A DNA stretch of 64,000 nt, from the NCBI GenBank assembly GCA_035556495.1, contig DATMEW010000123.1:1-64000 (forward strand). The letters run 5' to 3'. The translations under genes and the position numbers were made by a program. The stretch's first letter is position 1. The number at the start of each line of letters is the position of its first letter. This document shows, piece after piece, positions 38,005 through 47,289 of the stretch. Below the pieces are notes generated by a model that saw nothing but the letters and a program-made list of their open reading frames with translations, ran no database searches and had not been told where the DNA came from. Origin of the DNA: CANKHJ01 sp035556495. GTDB taxonomy: Bacteria > Pseudomonadota > Alphaproteobacteria > Rhizobiales > Xanthobacteraceae.

Positions 38005-39045
38005 ATGATCGCAAAGGCTGCCCTCTGTCGCCCCATGTCGCTGGCGGCGCTGACACTTGCCTTGGCCACGGGTGTCCTGCCGGCCCTTGCGCAGATGGGG
38101 CCGGGCGGCGCCGCGGCCTTTACGGGCGCGCCCTCCGGTGGCGCTCCGGGGTTCAGCCCGGACTCGCCGATCCAGAATCTTGCTCCGCCGGCCGGCGTGC
38201 TGGCTCCGGCGCCGCTTCAGCCGCCTCAGTTTCCCGATGCGCCCCCGCAGCAGGCGTTGCCGCCGGTGCCGAGCGGGCAGGGCATGCTGACCATGGCCGC
38301 CCGTTTCGGCCGCGACCAGCCGACCATCACCGGCGGGCTGGTCTGGCGGATCTATGACGGCCGGGCCGAGCCGAACGGCAGCTTCAAGCTCATTCGGGAA
38401 GAAAAAGCGGCCGCGCCTTCGCTGGCACTGCCGCCGGGCAGCTATTTCGTGCATGTGGCGCTCGGGCTCGCCAACACCGCCAAGCCCGTGCAGGTGCGCG
38501 CCAACGAGCAGATTCGGGAAACCTTCGACGTGCCGGCCGGCGCTCTGCGTATCGAGGGCCGCGTGGGCGACGTTAAAATCCCGGAGAACCAGATTTCATT
38601 CGATCTCTATCAGGGCAGCCAGTTCGACGGCACCGACAGCTACGACCGGCGGCCGCTGGCGCAGAACATGTCTTCCGGAGATGTGGTGCCGTTGCCGGAG
38701 GGGACCTATTACATCGTCTCCAACTATGGCGACGGCAACTCCGTCGTGCGTTCCGATATCCGGGTCCAGATCGGACGGCTCACCGACATCACCGTCACCC
38801 ATCGCGCGGCGGTGATCACGCTCAAGCTGGTCGGCCAGAGCGGCGGCGAGGCGCTCGCGAATACCGCATGGTCCGTCATCACGCCCGGCGGCGACGTCAT
38901 CAAGGAAGCCATCGGCGCCTTTCCGCGCTTCGTGCTGGCGGAGGGTGAATACCGCGCCCTTGCCCGCAACGAGGGCAAGATGTTCGAGCATGAATTCCGC
39001 GTCATCACCGGTGTCGATGGCGAGGTCGAGGTGCTGGCGCGTTAG
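38005..39045 (+). CDS. Secreted protein, Pro-rich N-terminus and beta-sandwich repeats
   Basis: 346 aa. A signal peptide (residues about 11-30, AALTLALATGVLPALA) is followed by a Pro/Gly/Gln-rich linker to about residue 95. Then come three similar beta-rich segments with recurring (P)xGxY-type strands: ALPPGSYFVHVALG, PLPEGTYYIVSNYG and VLAEGEYRALARNEG. This looks like repeated transthyretin/Cna-B-type modules. Function unknown. ATG 38035 is an alternative start. Confidence 0.75.
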   Translation: MIAKAALCRPMSLAALTLALATGVLPALAQMGPGGAAAFTGAPSGGAPGFSPDSPIQNLAPPAGVLAPAPLQPPQFPDAPPQQALPPVPSGQGMLTMAARFGRDQPTITGGLVWRIYDGRAEPNGSFKLIREEKAAAPSLALPPGSYFVHVALGLANTAKPVQVRANEQIRETFDVPAGALRIEGRVGDVKIPENQISFDLYQGSQFDGTDSYDRRPLAQNMSSGDVVPLPEGTYYIVSNYGDGNSVVRSDIRVQIGRLTDITVTHRAAVITLKLVGQSGGEALANTAWSVITPGGDVIKEAIGAFPRFVLAEGEYRALARNEGKMFEHEFRVITGVDGEVEVLAR

Positions 39046-39084
39046 TGTTGATGCCGCAGCGCCGCAGCGCGGGGTTGCGCCCGT

Positions 39085-40392
39085 TCAGACCCCGCCTGCC
39101 TTTCCCGTATTTGCATTCGTCGCCAGCGGCAGGAACATCAGCGCCACCAGCGTGATGACCGCCGAGACGGCGATATAGGCGCCGACGGCGCCGGCGCCGT
39201 AGGTCGAGGCGAGCCAGGTCGCGATATATGGCGCGAGCGAAGCGCCGAGAATGCCGGCCAGATTGAACGTCATCGACGAGCCGGTATAGCGCAACGCGGT
39301 TGGGAAGGGAGCGGAGAGCACCGTGCCGAGCGGCGCATAGGTCAGGCCCATGGCGGCGAAGCCGAGAACGAGGAAGGCGAGAATGCCCGGCGTGCCGCCG
39401 TTCTGCAGCGCGCTGGTCCCGAGGCCCAGCAGCAGGATCGCCACCGTGGCGACGATCATGGCCTGGCGCAGGCCGATACGATCTGCAAAGCCGCTGGAGA
39501 AAGGCATTGTCAGCGCGAAGAACACGACGCCGACCATCTGGAGGATCAGGAACTGCTCGCGGCTGTATCCCAGTTCGCGCGTGCCCCAGCTCAGCGAGAA
39601 CACCGTCATGATGTAGAACAGCATGAAAGTGGCCAGCGCCGCGAATGTACCCAGCACCAGGCTCAGCTTGTAGTTCTTCAGCAGCACCAGCAGCGGCACC
39701 GCGACCCGTTCCGCCTTTGCCATGGCAGCGACGAATTCCGGCGTCTCCGAGATGCGCAGCCGGATCAGCAGGCCGACGACCACGAGAACGAGGCTGGCGA
39801 CGAAGGGAATGCGCCAGCCGAAGCTCATGAAATCCGCCTCCGACATCGTTTCGGTCAGGATCAGGAACGTGCCGGTGGCGAGCAGGAAGCCGGCCGGCGC
39901 GCCGAGCTGGGGAAACATGCCGTACCAGGACCGCTTGCCGGCCGGCGCATTCTCCGTCGCCAGCAGGATCGCGCCGCTCCATTCGCCGCCGAGACCGAAA
40001 CCCTGTCCGAACCGGCATAGCGCCAGCAGCAGCGGGGCGAGCACGCCCACGGAATGATAGGTCGGTAGCAGGCCGATGGTCACGGTGGAGATGCCCATGA
40101 CCATCAGCGAGGCGACGAGCGTGGCCTTGCGGCCGACGATGTCGCCGAAATGGCCGAACACCGCCGCGCCGAAGGGGCGGGCGAAAAAGGCGATGGAGAA
40201 GGTCGCGAAGGATTGCAGCAGCGCCGTGGTGGAATCGCCGGCAGCGAAGAATAGATGGGGAAAGACGAGAACGGCTGCGGTCGCGTAGATATAGAAATCG
40301 AAGAATTCGATGGTCGTGCCGATCATGCTCGCGACGAGCACGCGGCGCTTGGAATTGCCGCGCGGAGTGGCATCGTTGGTCATCGGCATCAT
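39085..40392 (-). CDS. MFS transporter, metabolite:H+ symporter family
   Basis: About 435-aa, 12-span transporter of the MHS subfamily (ShiA/ProP-like). The start VLVASMIGTTIEFFDFYIYA and the loop GHFGDIVGRKATLV are diagnostic; RFGQGFGLGGEWSGAILLATEN is the family's motif in span 4-5. It would import a small organic acid or osmolyte with protons. ATG 40392, 40389 or 40383 are possible; GTG 40413 extends it further. Confidence 0.85.
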   Translation of the reverse strand: MMPMTNDATPRGNSKRRVLVASMIGTTIEFFDFYIYATAAVLVFPHLFFAAGDSTTALLQSFATFSIAFFARPFGAAVFGHFGDIVGRKATLVASLMVMGISTVTIGLLPTYHSVGVLAPLLLALCRFGQGFGLGGEWSGAILLATENAPAGKRSWYGMFPQLGAPAGFLLATGTFLILTETMSEADFMSFGWRIPFVASLVLVVVGLLIRLRISETPEFVAAMAKAERVAVPLLVLLKNYKLSLVLGTFAALATFMLFYIMTVFSLSWGTRELGYSREQFLILQMVGVVFFALTMPFSSGFADRIGLRQAMIVATVAILLLGLGTSALQNGGTPGILAFLVLGFAAMGLTYAPLGTVLSAPFPTALRYTGSSMTFNLAGILGASLAPYIATWLASTYGAGAVGAYIAVSAVITLVALMFLPLATNANTGKAGGV

Positions 40393-40456
40393 CCGAAAGT
40401 TGCGAATATTCACCTTACAACTAGCGCCGAAACCTTTCGTCTTTGTTCCTGCCTCA

Positions 40457-40485
40457 GGAAAACGCCGGCCGCGAGGGCCGGCGTT
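40457..40485 (-). terminator. Terminator after thrS
   Basis: AACGCCGGCC-GCGAG-GGCCGGCGTT; on the minus strand the stem is followed by TTTTCC. It is 24 bases beyond the thrS stop. Confidence 0.75.
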
Positions 40486-40509
40486 GGAGGATGACCTGTC
40501 GGGGCGGAC

Positions 40510-42486
40510 TCAGGGGAGGCTCGCGGCCTTCTTCCGCTTCAGGTCGGGCGGCAGGGCTTCCTCGGTGAGGGCCGCCAGCGCCTCGTCGAGGCCCATGACC
40601 TGCTGGCCCTGATGCCCGAGGCGGCGAATGGAGACGGCGCGGTCCGTTGCTTCCTTGCGGCCGACCACGAGCAGCGCCGGCACCTTGGCGAGCGAATGTT
40701 CGCGGACCTTGTAGTTGATCTTCTCGTTGCGCAAGTCGAGTTCGACACGCAGGCCACGCGCCGCCGCCAGCGCCGCGACTTCCCGGGCATAGTCGTCGCC
40801 ATCGGACGTGATGGTGCAGACCACGGCCTGGACCGGCGCGAGCCATAGCGGGAAGTGCCCTGCGAAATGCTCGATCACGATGCCGATGAAGCGTTCGATG
40901 GAGCCGCAAATGGCGCGGTGGATCATCACCGGCATCTTCTTGTCGCTGTCGCTGTCGATATAGAACGCGCCGAACCGCTCCGGCAGGTTGAAGTCCACCT
41001 GCGTGGTGCCGCACTGCCAGTCGCGGCCGATGGCGTCGCGCAGCACGTATTCGAACTTGGGTCCGTAGAACGCGCCTTCGCCGGGATTGATCTCGGTGCG
41101 GATCTGATTGCCGCCCTTGGCGGCGATCTGCTCCAGCACCTCGCCCATGATGGTTTCGGCATGGTCCCATGCGGCGTCGGAACCGACGCGCTTCTCCGGC
41201 CGGGTCGAGAGCTTGATCGTCAATTCGCCGTCGAAGCCGAAATCGGAATAGGCCGAGAGGATCAGGTCGTTGATCTTCAGGCACTCCTCCGCCATCTGCT
41301 CCTCGGTGCAGAAGATATGAGCATCGTCCTGGGTGAAGCCGCGCACGCGCATGAGGCCGTGCATCGCGCCGGAGGGTTCGTAGCGATGCACGACGCCGAA
41401 TTCGGCGAGGCGCAGCGGCAGGTCGCGATAGCTCTTGAGACCATGCTTGAAAATCTGCACATGGCCGGGACAGTTCATCGGCTTGAGCACGAACCAGCGC
41501 TTGTCCTCGGCATCGTCGCCGGCGGACTGTGCGGCAAACATATTCTCGCGATACCACTGCCAGTGGCCTGAGGTTTCCCACAGCACGCTGTCGAGGATCT
41601 GCGGCGCGTTCACCTCGCTGTATTCGCCCGTCAGGCGGCGGCGCATATAGGCGATGACCTCCTGGAAGATGGTCCAGCCTTTGGCGTGCCAGAAGACGAC
41701 GCCGGGGCCTTCCTCCTGGAAGTGAAACAGGTCCATCTCGCGGCCGAGGCGGCGGTGGTCGCGCTTCTCGGCTTCCTCAAGCTGTTTGAGATGCGCGTCG
41801 AGCTGCTCCTGCTTCGCGAAGGCGGTGCCGTAGATGCGGGTCAGCATCGGGTTGGCGGCGTCGCCGCGCCAATAGGCGCCGGCCACCTTCATCAGCTTGA
41901 AGGCGTTGCCGACCTTGCCGGTCGAGGTCATATGCGGGCCGCGGCAGAGGTCGAACCACTCGCCCTGCTTATAGATCTTGATGGTCTGGTCCGCCGGGAT
42001 GGCGTCGACCAGTTCGACCTTGAAGGCTTCGCCCTTCTCGGCAAAGACGCGCTTGGTTTCTTCGCGGGACCAGATTTCCTTGGTGAAGGGTGCATCGCGC
42101 GCGATGATCTCGCGCATCTTCTTCTCGATGGCGTCGAAATCGTCGGGCGTGAATGGCTCGTTGCGGAAGAAATCGTAGAAGAAGCCGTTCTCGATCACCG
42201 GGCCGATGGTGACTTGCGTGCCCGGCCACAGGGTCTGCACGGCCTCGGCCAGCACATGGGCGCAGTCGTGCCGGATCAGTTCCAGCGCGCGGGGGTCGTC
42301 GCGGTTGAGAAACTCGATTTTCGCATCGGCCTCGATAGGGTCGGCGAGGTCCGTCACCACGCCGTCCAGCGCCATGGCGACGGTGCGCTTGGCGAGCGAG
42401 GGCGAAATGTCCTGCGCAATTTCAAATCCGGTGATGCCGTTGGGGAAGTCCCGGCGCGCGCCGTCGGGAAAGGTCACTGCGACCAT
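40510..42486 (-). CDS. thrS: Threonyl-tRNA synthetase
   Basis: 658-aa class II aminoacyl-tRNA synthetase. Domains in order: TGS (about 1-60), editing N2 domain with HDCAHVLAEAVQ (about 73), the class II core (MNCPGHVQIFKHG region, motif 2 RYEPSGAMHGLMRVRGFTQDD, motif 3 in GSIERFIG) and the anticodon-binding domain. AGGAGAT precedes the ATG. Full length and intact. Confidence 0.97.
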   Translation of the reverse strand: MVAVTFPDGARRDFPNGITGFEIAQDISPSLAKRTVAMALDGVVTDLADPIEADAKIEFLNRDDPRALELIRHDCAHVLAEAVQTLWPGTQVTIGPVIENGFFYDFFRNEPFTPDDFDAIEKKMREIIARDAPFTKEIWSREETKRVFAEKGEAFKVELVDAIPADQTIKIYKQGEWFDLCRGPHMTSTGKVGNAFKLMKVAGAYWRGDAANPMLTRIYGTAFAKQEQLDAHLKQLEEAEKRDHRRLGREMDLFHFQEEGPGVVFWHAKGWTIFQEVIAYMRRRLTGEYSEVNAPQILDSVLWETSGHWQWYRENMFAAQSAGDDAEDKRWFVLKPMNCPGHVQIFKHGLKSYRDLPLRLAEFGVVHRYEPSGAMHGLMRVRGFTQDDAHIFCTEEQMAEECLKINDLILSAYSDFGFDGELTIKLSTRPEKRVGSDAAWDHAETIMGEVLEQIAAKGGNQIRTEINPGEGAFYGPKFEYVLRDAIGRDWQCGTTQVDFNLPERFGAFYIDSDSDKKMPVMIHRAICGSIERFIGIVIEHFAGHFPLWLAPVQAVVCTITSDGDDYAREVAALAAARGLRVELDLRNEKINYKVREHSLAKVPALLVVGRKEATDRAVSIRRLGHQGQQVMGLDEALAALTEEALPPDLKRKKAASLP

Positions 42487-42592
42487 GCTGATCTCCTCTG
42501 CTCACTCGCTGCCTACGAATGCAGGTAAGCGTCGGCGGCTGGATTAATGGAGCGACAGCGCGGACGCAACACCGCAGGCAAAGGTGGCAGCA

Positions 42593-42949
42593 TCACGCCT
42601 CGGCAGGGCCGGCGGGCGGAACCGTATTCACGCCGCGCCAGCGGGCATAGCGCCAGGGCGTTACGGCGGAGGCGTCCGCCGGCAGGCATTCAGGCACGAA
42701 GTCGAGGCCGGACGTGCCCCAGGGATGGCAGCGGCAGAGCCGGCCCAGTGTCATCCAGCCGCCGGCCCAAAGGCCGTGGCGCTGCAATGCCTCGTCGGCA
42801 TAGGCCGAGCAGGTCGGCAGATGGCGGCATTCGTATCCGATCAGCGGCGAGAGCGTGTATTGATAGACCTTCACTGCGCCGCGCGCCGCCATCCGGGGCC
42901 CTTTTTCGGCCGCGCGCCAGAGATGCTCAATAGGATTTCCGTCATTCAT
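42593..42949 (-). CDS. yidD: Membrane protein insertion efficiency factor YidD
   Basis: 118-aa amphipathic-helix protein of the YidD family. The core is YTLSPLIGYECRHLPTCSAY followed by HGLWAGGWMTLGRLCRCHPW, with the three conserved Cys residues. Slightly long at both ends. It is normally next to rnpA/yidC; here it stands apart from those, downstream of thrS's strand partner. Confidence 0.92.
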   Translation of the reverse strand: MNDGNPIEHLWRAAEKGPRMAARGAVKVYQYTLSPLIGYECRHLPTCSAYADEALQRHGLWAGGWMTLGRLCRCHPWGTSGLDFVPECLPADASAVTPWRYARWRGVNTVPPAGPAEA

Positions 42950-43145
42950 GGGAACTTCCCATTTGCTTCCGGCGCGGCGGCGATGCGGAGAAATTCCCGC
43001 CGCCGCTGTGCCATTTGCGCACTAGACGCAACTCTGCCCTGCATTTAACTTTTTTTAAGATGGGGTCCAGAATTGGGGTCCACGAGCCGCGGAAATTCTG
43101 ATCGGTCGCGAAGAAGGCCGGCGGAAGGTCAGGCGGTAAGGGGGA

Positions 43146-44489
43146 ATGATGATCCGACGTGCATTTGTCGGACTGGCGCTGCTGTGCAGCGCCGCCGACC
43201 TTTCTGCCGCAGAGCAGGTGCTCGCGGTCGCCGCTTCCAAAGCGCAGCCCGCTGTCGCAAAAACATTGGAACCGCAGGCCGCCATGGCTTTGCCGGACGC
43301 GCGCTCGCGCGCCATGATATTCGAATGGCGGCGGGAAGGACCCGTGGCCGATTGTGGAGCGGACTGCCGCACCTGGATATCCGCCATCGGTGCGATCACC
43401 GCGGATACCGCCCGGGATTTCGAGAATTTCGCAAAGGACGCCCGCGTGCGCGGCGCGACGGTGGTGCTGGACTCCGAAGGAGGCTCGGTTCTTGGCGCGC
43501 TGGCGCTGGGCCGGGCCTTCCGCCGGCTCGCCATGACGACGTCCATCGGACGCAGCGTGTGGCTGCCCGAGGAGCAGGGCGAGCGGCGCTCCCGCCTGCT
43601 GCCGGACGCCTATTGCGAATCCATGTGCGGCTTTGCGCTGCTGGGCGGCGCGCGGCGCCATGTTCCGCCTGAGGCGCATGTGATGGTCCATCAGATCTGG
43701 CTCGGTGACCGGCGCAGCGACGCCGTCGCCGCCACTTATTCCGCCGAGGACCTTGTGCTGGTTCAGCGCGACATCGGCAGTCTCGCGCAATATACCGTCG
43801 AAATGGGTGGAGATATCGATCTGCTGGAAACCGCCCTGCGCATCCCGCCCTGGGAACCCATGCGCACCCTGAGCAGGGACGAGGTCGGCCGGATGCGGCT
43901 GTCGACGGTGGACGAGCCGTTCGAGAAAGCTCCGCCCGCGTCTGCCACGAATGCGGCCCCCGCCGCTGCGGTGGTTCCCGCCGCGCTGCACGGGGGCACA
44001 ATCAACGAGCATGGCTGGACGCTGGTGCGCGGGGAGCGAGGCAGCATGCTGGCGCGCCGCCATCCGCTGACGGTGGAGGGAGAGAATATCGGCCGTTTCG
44101 ATATCGTCCTCACCTGCGGCGCCAGCCGCGATCAGATCGCGGTGCATTATACGGAGACGCGCTCGGGGCAGGATGCCAGCCGGCCTCCGGCGGCGCTGCG
44201 GGAGGTCACCATGAGTTTGGGGCGGACCACGGTGAAGCTGGATATCGCTTCCACCCAGCCGCAGCGTCCGGCCCGGCTCAGCAGCCGGGCGCAGGGCGTG
44301 GTGGCGCTGAATGCGATCCAGGAACTGGCGAAATCCTCGGGCCGGGTCCTGACGGTGGCGACAGCCAATGCGGGCGGGGGCAGAACCTCCATCCGTGTCG
44401 GCACCAGCGGCCTTACCGGCAATTTCCCGCAATTCGCGGCGGATTGCGCCGGCCTCGCTCCCTCCAAAAGCGCGCAACTCGCGAACTGA
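43146..44489 (+). CDS. Periplasmic Clp-protease-like protein (COG3904 type)
   Basis: 447-aa exported protein. After a signal peptide (MMIRRAFVGLALLCSAADLSA), residues about 95-200 form a ClpP/crotonase-like domain: LDSEGGSVLGALALGRAFR, AYCESMCGFALLGGARRHV and VMVHQIW. These place a Ser in an ESMC context and a His where ClpP has its catalytic Ser and His. Residues about 290-430 are a second, unrecognised beta-rich domain. Peptidase activity is inferred, not certain. Confidence 0.72.
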   Translation: MMIRRAFVGLALLCSAADLSAAEQVLAVAASKAQPAVAKTLEPQAAMALPDARSRAMIFEWRREGPVADCGADCRTWISAIGAITADTARDFENFAKDARVRGATVVLDSEGGSVLGALALGRAFRRLAMTTSIGRSVWLPEEQGERRSRLLPDAYCESMCGFALLGGARRHVPPEAHVMVHQIWLGDRRSDAVAATYSAEDLVLVQRDIGSLAQYTVEMGGDIDLLETALRIPPWEPMRTLSRDEVGRMRLSTVDEPFEKAPPASATNAAPAAAVVPAALHGGTINEHGWTLVRGERGSMLARRHPLTVEGENIGRFDIVLTCGASRDQIAVHYTETRSGQDASRPPAALREVTMSLGRTTVKLDIASTQPQRPARLSSRAQGVVALNAIQELAKSSGRVLTVATANAGGGRTSIRVGTSGLTGNFPQFAADCAGLAPSKSAQLAN

Positions 44490-44508
44490 GCGGTTCCGCG
44501 AGCTGGGC

Positions 44509-44985
44509 TCAGCCGCTGACTGCCGCGGCAGGCTTTGTTTCCGCGCCGGATGTCCGGGCCTGTTCGATCCGGTCGATGGCGTCCACCACGGCGTCGAAGG
44601 TGAGTAGCGTGGAGGCGTGTCGGGCCTTGTAGTCCCGCACCGGCTCCAGCACGGCGATGTCCTTCCAGCGCGGATCGTTTGGCGGCTGGCCGTTGTCCTT
44701 GAGCATGCGGCGCACGGCCTCGCGCAGGGCGCGCAGCTCCCCGGCCCGGGCGCCCACGACATTGCGCGCCATGATGGACGACGATGCCTGTCCCAGCGCG
44801 CAGGCTTTCACGTCATGGGCAAAATCCGTGACGGTATCCCCATCCATCCGGAGGTCGACCGTGACGGTGGAGCCGCAGAGCTTGGAATGGGCCGTGGCGC
44901 TGGCGTCGGGATTTTCCAGCCGTCCCAGCCGGGGAATGTTGCCGGCGAGTTCGAGAATGCGGGTGTTGTAGACGTCGTTCAGCAT
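44509..44985 (-). CDS. NifU/IscU-like Fe-S scaffold family protein
   Basis: 158-aa NifU_N-fold protein. Two of the usual three cluster ligands are present, Cys37 (KLCGST) and Cys62 (KACALG). At the third position the sequence reads ARHAS, with His123 instead of Cys. This variant form is common in alphaproteobacteria and may have a different role from IscU/SufU. Divergent from folE across 243 bases. Confidence 0.85.
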   Translation of the reverse strand: MLNDVYNTRILELAGNIPRLGRLENPDASATAHSKLCGSTVTVDLRMDGDTVTDFAHDVKACALGQASSSIMARNVVGARAGELRALREAVRRMLKDNGQPPNDPRWKDIAVLEPVRDYKARHASTLLTFDAVVDAIDRIEQARTSGAETKPAAAVSG

Positions 44986-45228
44986 GGGAAATCAAACCGA
45001 TTGCTGCCCACCGGGCGCAGATTGCCTTGGCGCATGGAACCCTTATATAGAAGCCGCATGGCGGGTTGCACAGGTCTTCCCGCCATGCGGACCGCTCGGC
45101 CTGTCGCCGGGCGATCCGGATGACACAGGGCGTCCGATAGCGCCGCATCCGCCGGGCGGGTGCAGGCCATGTGATCGACGCGAAAACCGGTGACACCTCC
45201 GGCTCCGGCCGGTCGAACGGAGACGATC

Positions 45229-45867
45229 ATGGACGCCATGTCGAAACTGCGCTCTTCTGCTGCGACGGCCGCCGTCGATGCTGCCGGCCCTCTCGTGCCG
45301 CGCCCGTCCCGGGAAGAGGCGGAAGCGGCCGTGCGCACGCTCATCGCCTATCTCGGCGAGAATCCCGATCGTGAAGGCTTGCTGGATACGCCGCGCCGTG
45401 TCGTCGAATCCTACGAGGAGCTCTTCGGGGGCTATCGCCAGTCGCCGGCGGAGGTGCTTCAGCGGACCTTCGGCGAGATCGGCACCTATGACGATTTCGT
45501 GCTGGTGCGGAACATCCGTTTCTCGTCCCATTGCGAACATCACATGATCCCGTTCTACGGGCAGGTGCATATTGCCTATCAGCCCGTGGAGCGGGTGGTC
45601 GGCCTGTCGAAGCTCGCTCGGCTTGTCGAGGTTTTCGCCCGCCGGCTCCAGACTCAGGAGCATCTCACCTCGCAGATCGTCACCGCGATCGAGGAAACGC
45701 TGGCGCCGCGCGGCGTCGCCGTGATGATCGAGGCGGAGCATATGTGCATGTCGATCCGCGGGGTCGAAAAGGCCGGCGCCTCGACCGTGACCACCCAGTT
45801 CACCGGGGTGTTTCGCGAACAGGCCGAGCAGCAGAACCGTTTCCTCTCGCTGGTGCGTCCGCGCTGA
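45229..45867 (+). CDS. folE: GTP cyclohydrolase I
   Basis: 212-aa enzyme for the first step of folate/tetrahydropterin synthesis. The zinc ligands Cys102, His105 and Cys173 correspond to Cys110, His113 and Cys181 of E. coli FolE; the SSHCEHHMIPFYG and QTQEHLTSQI motifs are intact. ATG 45229 has GGAGA upstream. Followed by hisI after 41 bases. Confidence 0.97.
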   Translation: MDAMSKLRSSAATAAVDAAGPLVPRPSREEAEAAVRTLIAYLGENPDREGLLDTPRRVVESYEELFGGYRQSPAEVLQRTFGEIGTYDDFVLVRNIRFSSHCEHHMIPFYGQVHIAYQPVERVVGLSKLARLVEVFARRLQTQEHLTSQIVTAIEETLAPRGVAVMIEAEHMCMSIRGVEKAGASTVTTQFTGVFREQAEQQNRFLSLVRPR

Positions 45868-45908
45868 CGACAAGCGCGGCGCGGCCGGCCGCGTTCAGGA
45901 TTTCAGTC

Positions 45909-46373
45909 GTGGCAGATTCATCTTTTGCGCTTCCGGGTTCGGCTGCTGAGGTCGAGGAAGGACTCGTTCTCAGCCCAAAGTTCGGTCCGGACGGACTGCT
46001 GACCTGCGTCGCGACCGATGTCGCCAGCGGCGACGTGCTGATGGTCGCCCATATGAATGCCGAGGCGCTGCGCCGGACCATCGAGACCGGGCAGGCGTGG
46101 TATTACAGCCGGTCCCGCAAGGCGCTCTGGCGCAAGGGCGAAAGCTCCGGCCATGTCCAGTCCGTGGCCGAGATGCGGGTCGATTGCGATCAGGACGCCA
46201 TCTGGATCAAGGTCCGTCAGGAGGGGCCGGGCGCCTGCCACACCGGCCGGCGCTCCTGCTTCTATCGTAGCGTATCCGCGGGGCGGGGCGGCGGGCCGAT
46301 CACGCTGGCCTTTGTCGATGCCGACAGGGGCTTCGATCCCGCACGGGTTTATGGCGACAAGCCGCAGACCTGA
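45909..46373 (+). CDS. hisI: Phosphoribosyl-AMP cyclohydrolase
   Basis: 154-aa histidine-biosynthesis enzyme opening the purine ring of PR-AMP. The metal site is DCDQDA (Asp92, Cys93, Asp94 and Asp96) plus Cys110 and Cys117 in GACHTGRRSC; YYSRSRKALWRKGESSGH is diagnostic. The PR-ATP pyrophosphatase domain found in fused HisIE is absent. Start GTG 45909 with AGGA eight bases upstream; the frame is open far upstream without coding sense. Confidence 0.95.
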   Translation: MADSSFALPGSAAEVEEGLVLSPKFGPDGLLTCVATDVASGDVLMVAHMNAEALRRTIETGQAWYYSRSRKALWRKGESSGHVQSVAEMRVDCDQDAIWIKVRQEGPGACHTGRRSCFYRSVSAGRGGGPITLAFVDADRGFDPARVYGDKPQT

Positions 46374-46386
46374 TCGATCGCCGGCT

Positions 46387-47289
46387 TCACCGGCCGTGGT
46401 CCCGCATGCTGTCTTCCGCCTGCCGCGCCAGTGCCAACACGCGCTGCGCCCGTTTCAGATGCGGCATGTCGATCATCCGGCCGTGAAGGCTGACCACGCC
46501 GGCGTCGGGCGCGGCGGCGAAGACGGCCGCGATCTCCTGTGCCTCGCCGATGGCGGCAGGGCTCGGCGTGAAAGCCTCATTGATGGTCGCGACCTGTCCG
46601 GGATGGATCGCCAGCATGCCGGCGAAGCCGTCGAACATGGCCTGGGTCGCGATGGCGGCCAGCCCGTCCGTGTCGCCCAGGCGGGCATAGACGGTTTCGT
46701 AAGCCGGCACCTGCGCGGTGGCGGCGCCGGCGAGGCAGAGGCTGCGGGCGAGGCGGCAGGGCTCGATGAGGGACCCGTCCGCGTGGCGGCTGGCCTGCGC
46801 GCCGAGGTCCGCGGCGAGGTCCTCCGCGCCCCATGTGAGGCCGGCGAGGCGCGGGCTGGCGTTGGCAAAGCTGCCTGCGGCGAACAGCGCAGGCCCGGTC
46901 TCGATGGCGAGCGCGAGAAGGCCGACGCAGCCTTCCGGCAGCCCGGCCTGCGCTTCGTGGACGGTGAGTTTGGCGTCCAGATGGGCAACCGCCTGGCCGC
47001 CGACGGCCTTCGGCAACAGGATCAGATCGGGTTGCATCGGCACGATGGCGGCGAGGTCCAGTTCGATATTATCGCTGTCGAGCGGGTTGACCCGCACGAT
47101 GAGGCGCGGCCGCTCCGGCGCGAGCCCTGCATGTTCCAGAAAGGCCGCGGCGCGCTGGCGGGCGGTCGCCTTGGCGGCGGTCGCGACCGAATCCTCCAGA
47201 TCGAGGATCAGCGCGTCGGCCCCGCAGCCGAGGGCCTTCTCCATCTTCCGTTCGGAATCCGCCGGAATGAACAGCAGCGAGCGCATCAT
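46387..47289 (-). CDS. HpcH/HpaI aldolase, citrate-lyase-beta-like CoA ester lyase
   Basis: 300-aa TIM-barrel enzyme of the CitE family. It starts MMRSLLFIPADSERKMEKAL; the magnesium-site motif LILDLEDSV and the LALAIETGPAL Glu are present, as is LTWGAEDLAADLG. It would cleave or form a C-C bond of an acyl-CoA (for example malyl- or methylmalyl-CoA). ATG 47289 overlaps the stop of the upstream MaoC gene (ATGA), so both should work in one pathway. Confidence 0.85.
   Translation of the reverse strand: MMRSLLFIPADSERKMEKALGCGADALILDLEDSVATAAKATARQRAAAFLEHAGLAPERPRLIVRVNPLDSDNIELDLAAIVPMQPDLILLPKAVGGQAVAHLDAKLTVHEAQAGLPEGCVGLLALAIETGPALFAAGSFANASPRLAGLTWGAEDLAADLGAQASRHADGSLIEPCRLARSLCLAGAATAQVPAYETVYARLGDTDGLAAIATQAMFDGFAGMLAIHPGQVATINEAFTPSPAAIGEAQEIAAVFAAAPDAGVVSLHGRMIDMPHLKRAQRVLALARQAEDSMRDHGR

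Noticed and set aside
42942..44762. 606-aa minus-strand frame opposite the Clp-like protein
   Set aside because: Low-complexity Arg/Ala/Gly antisense sequence with no domain.
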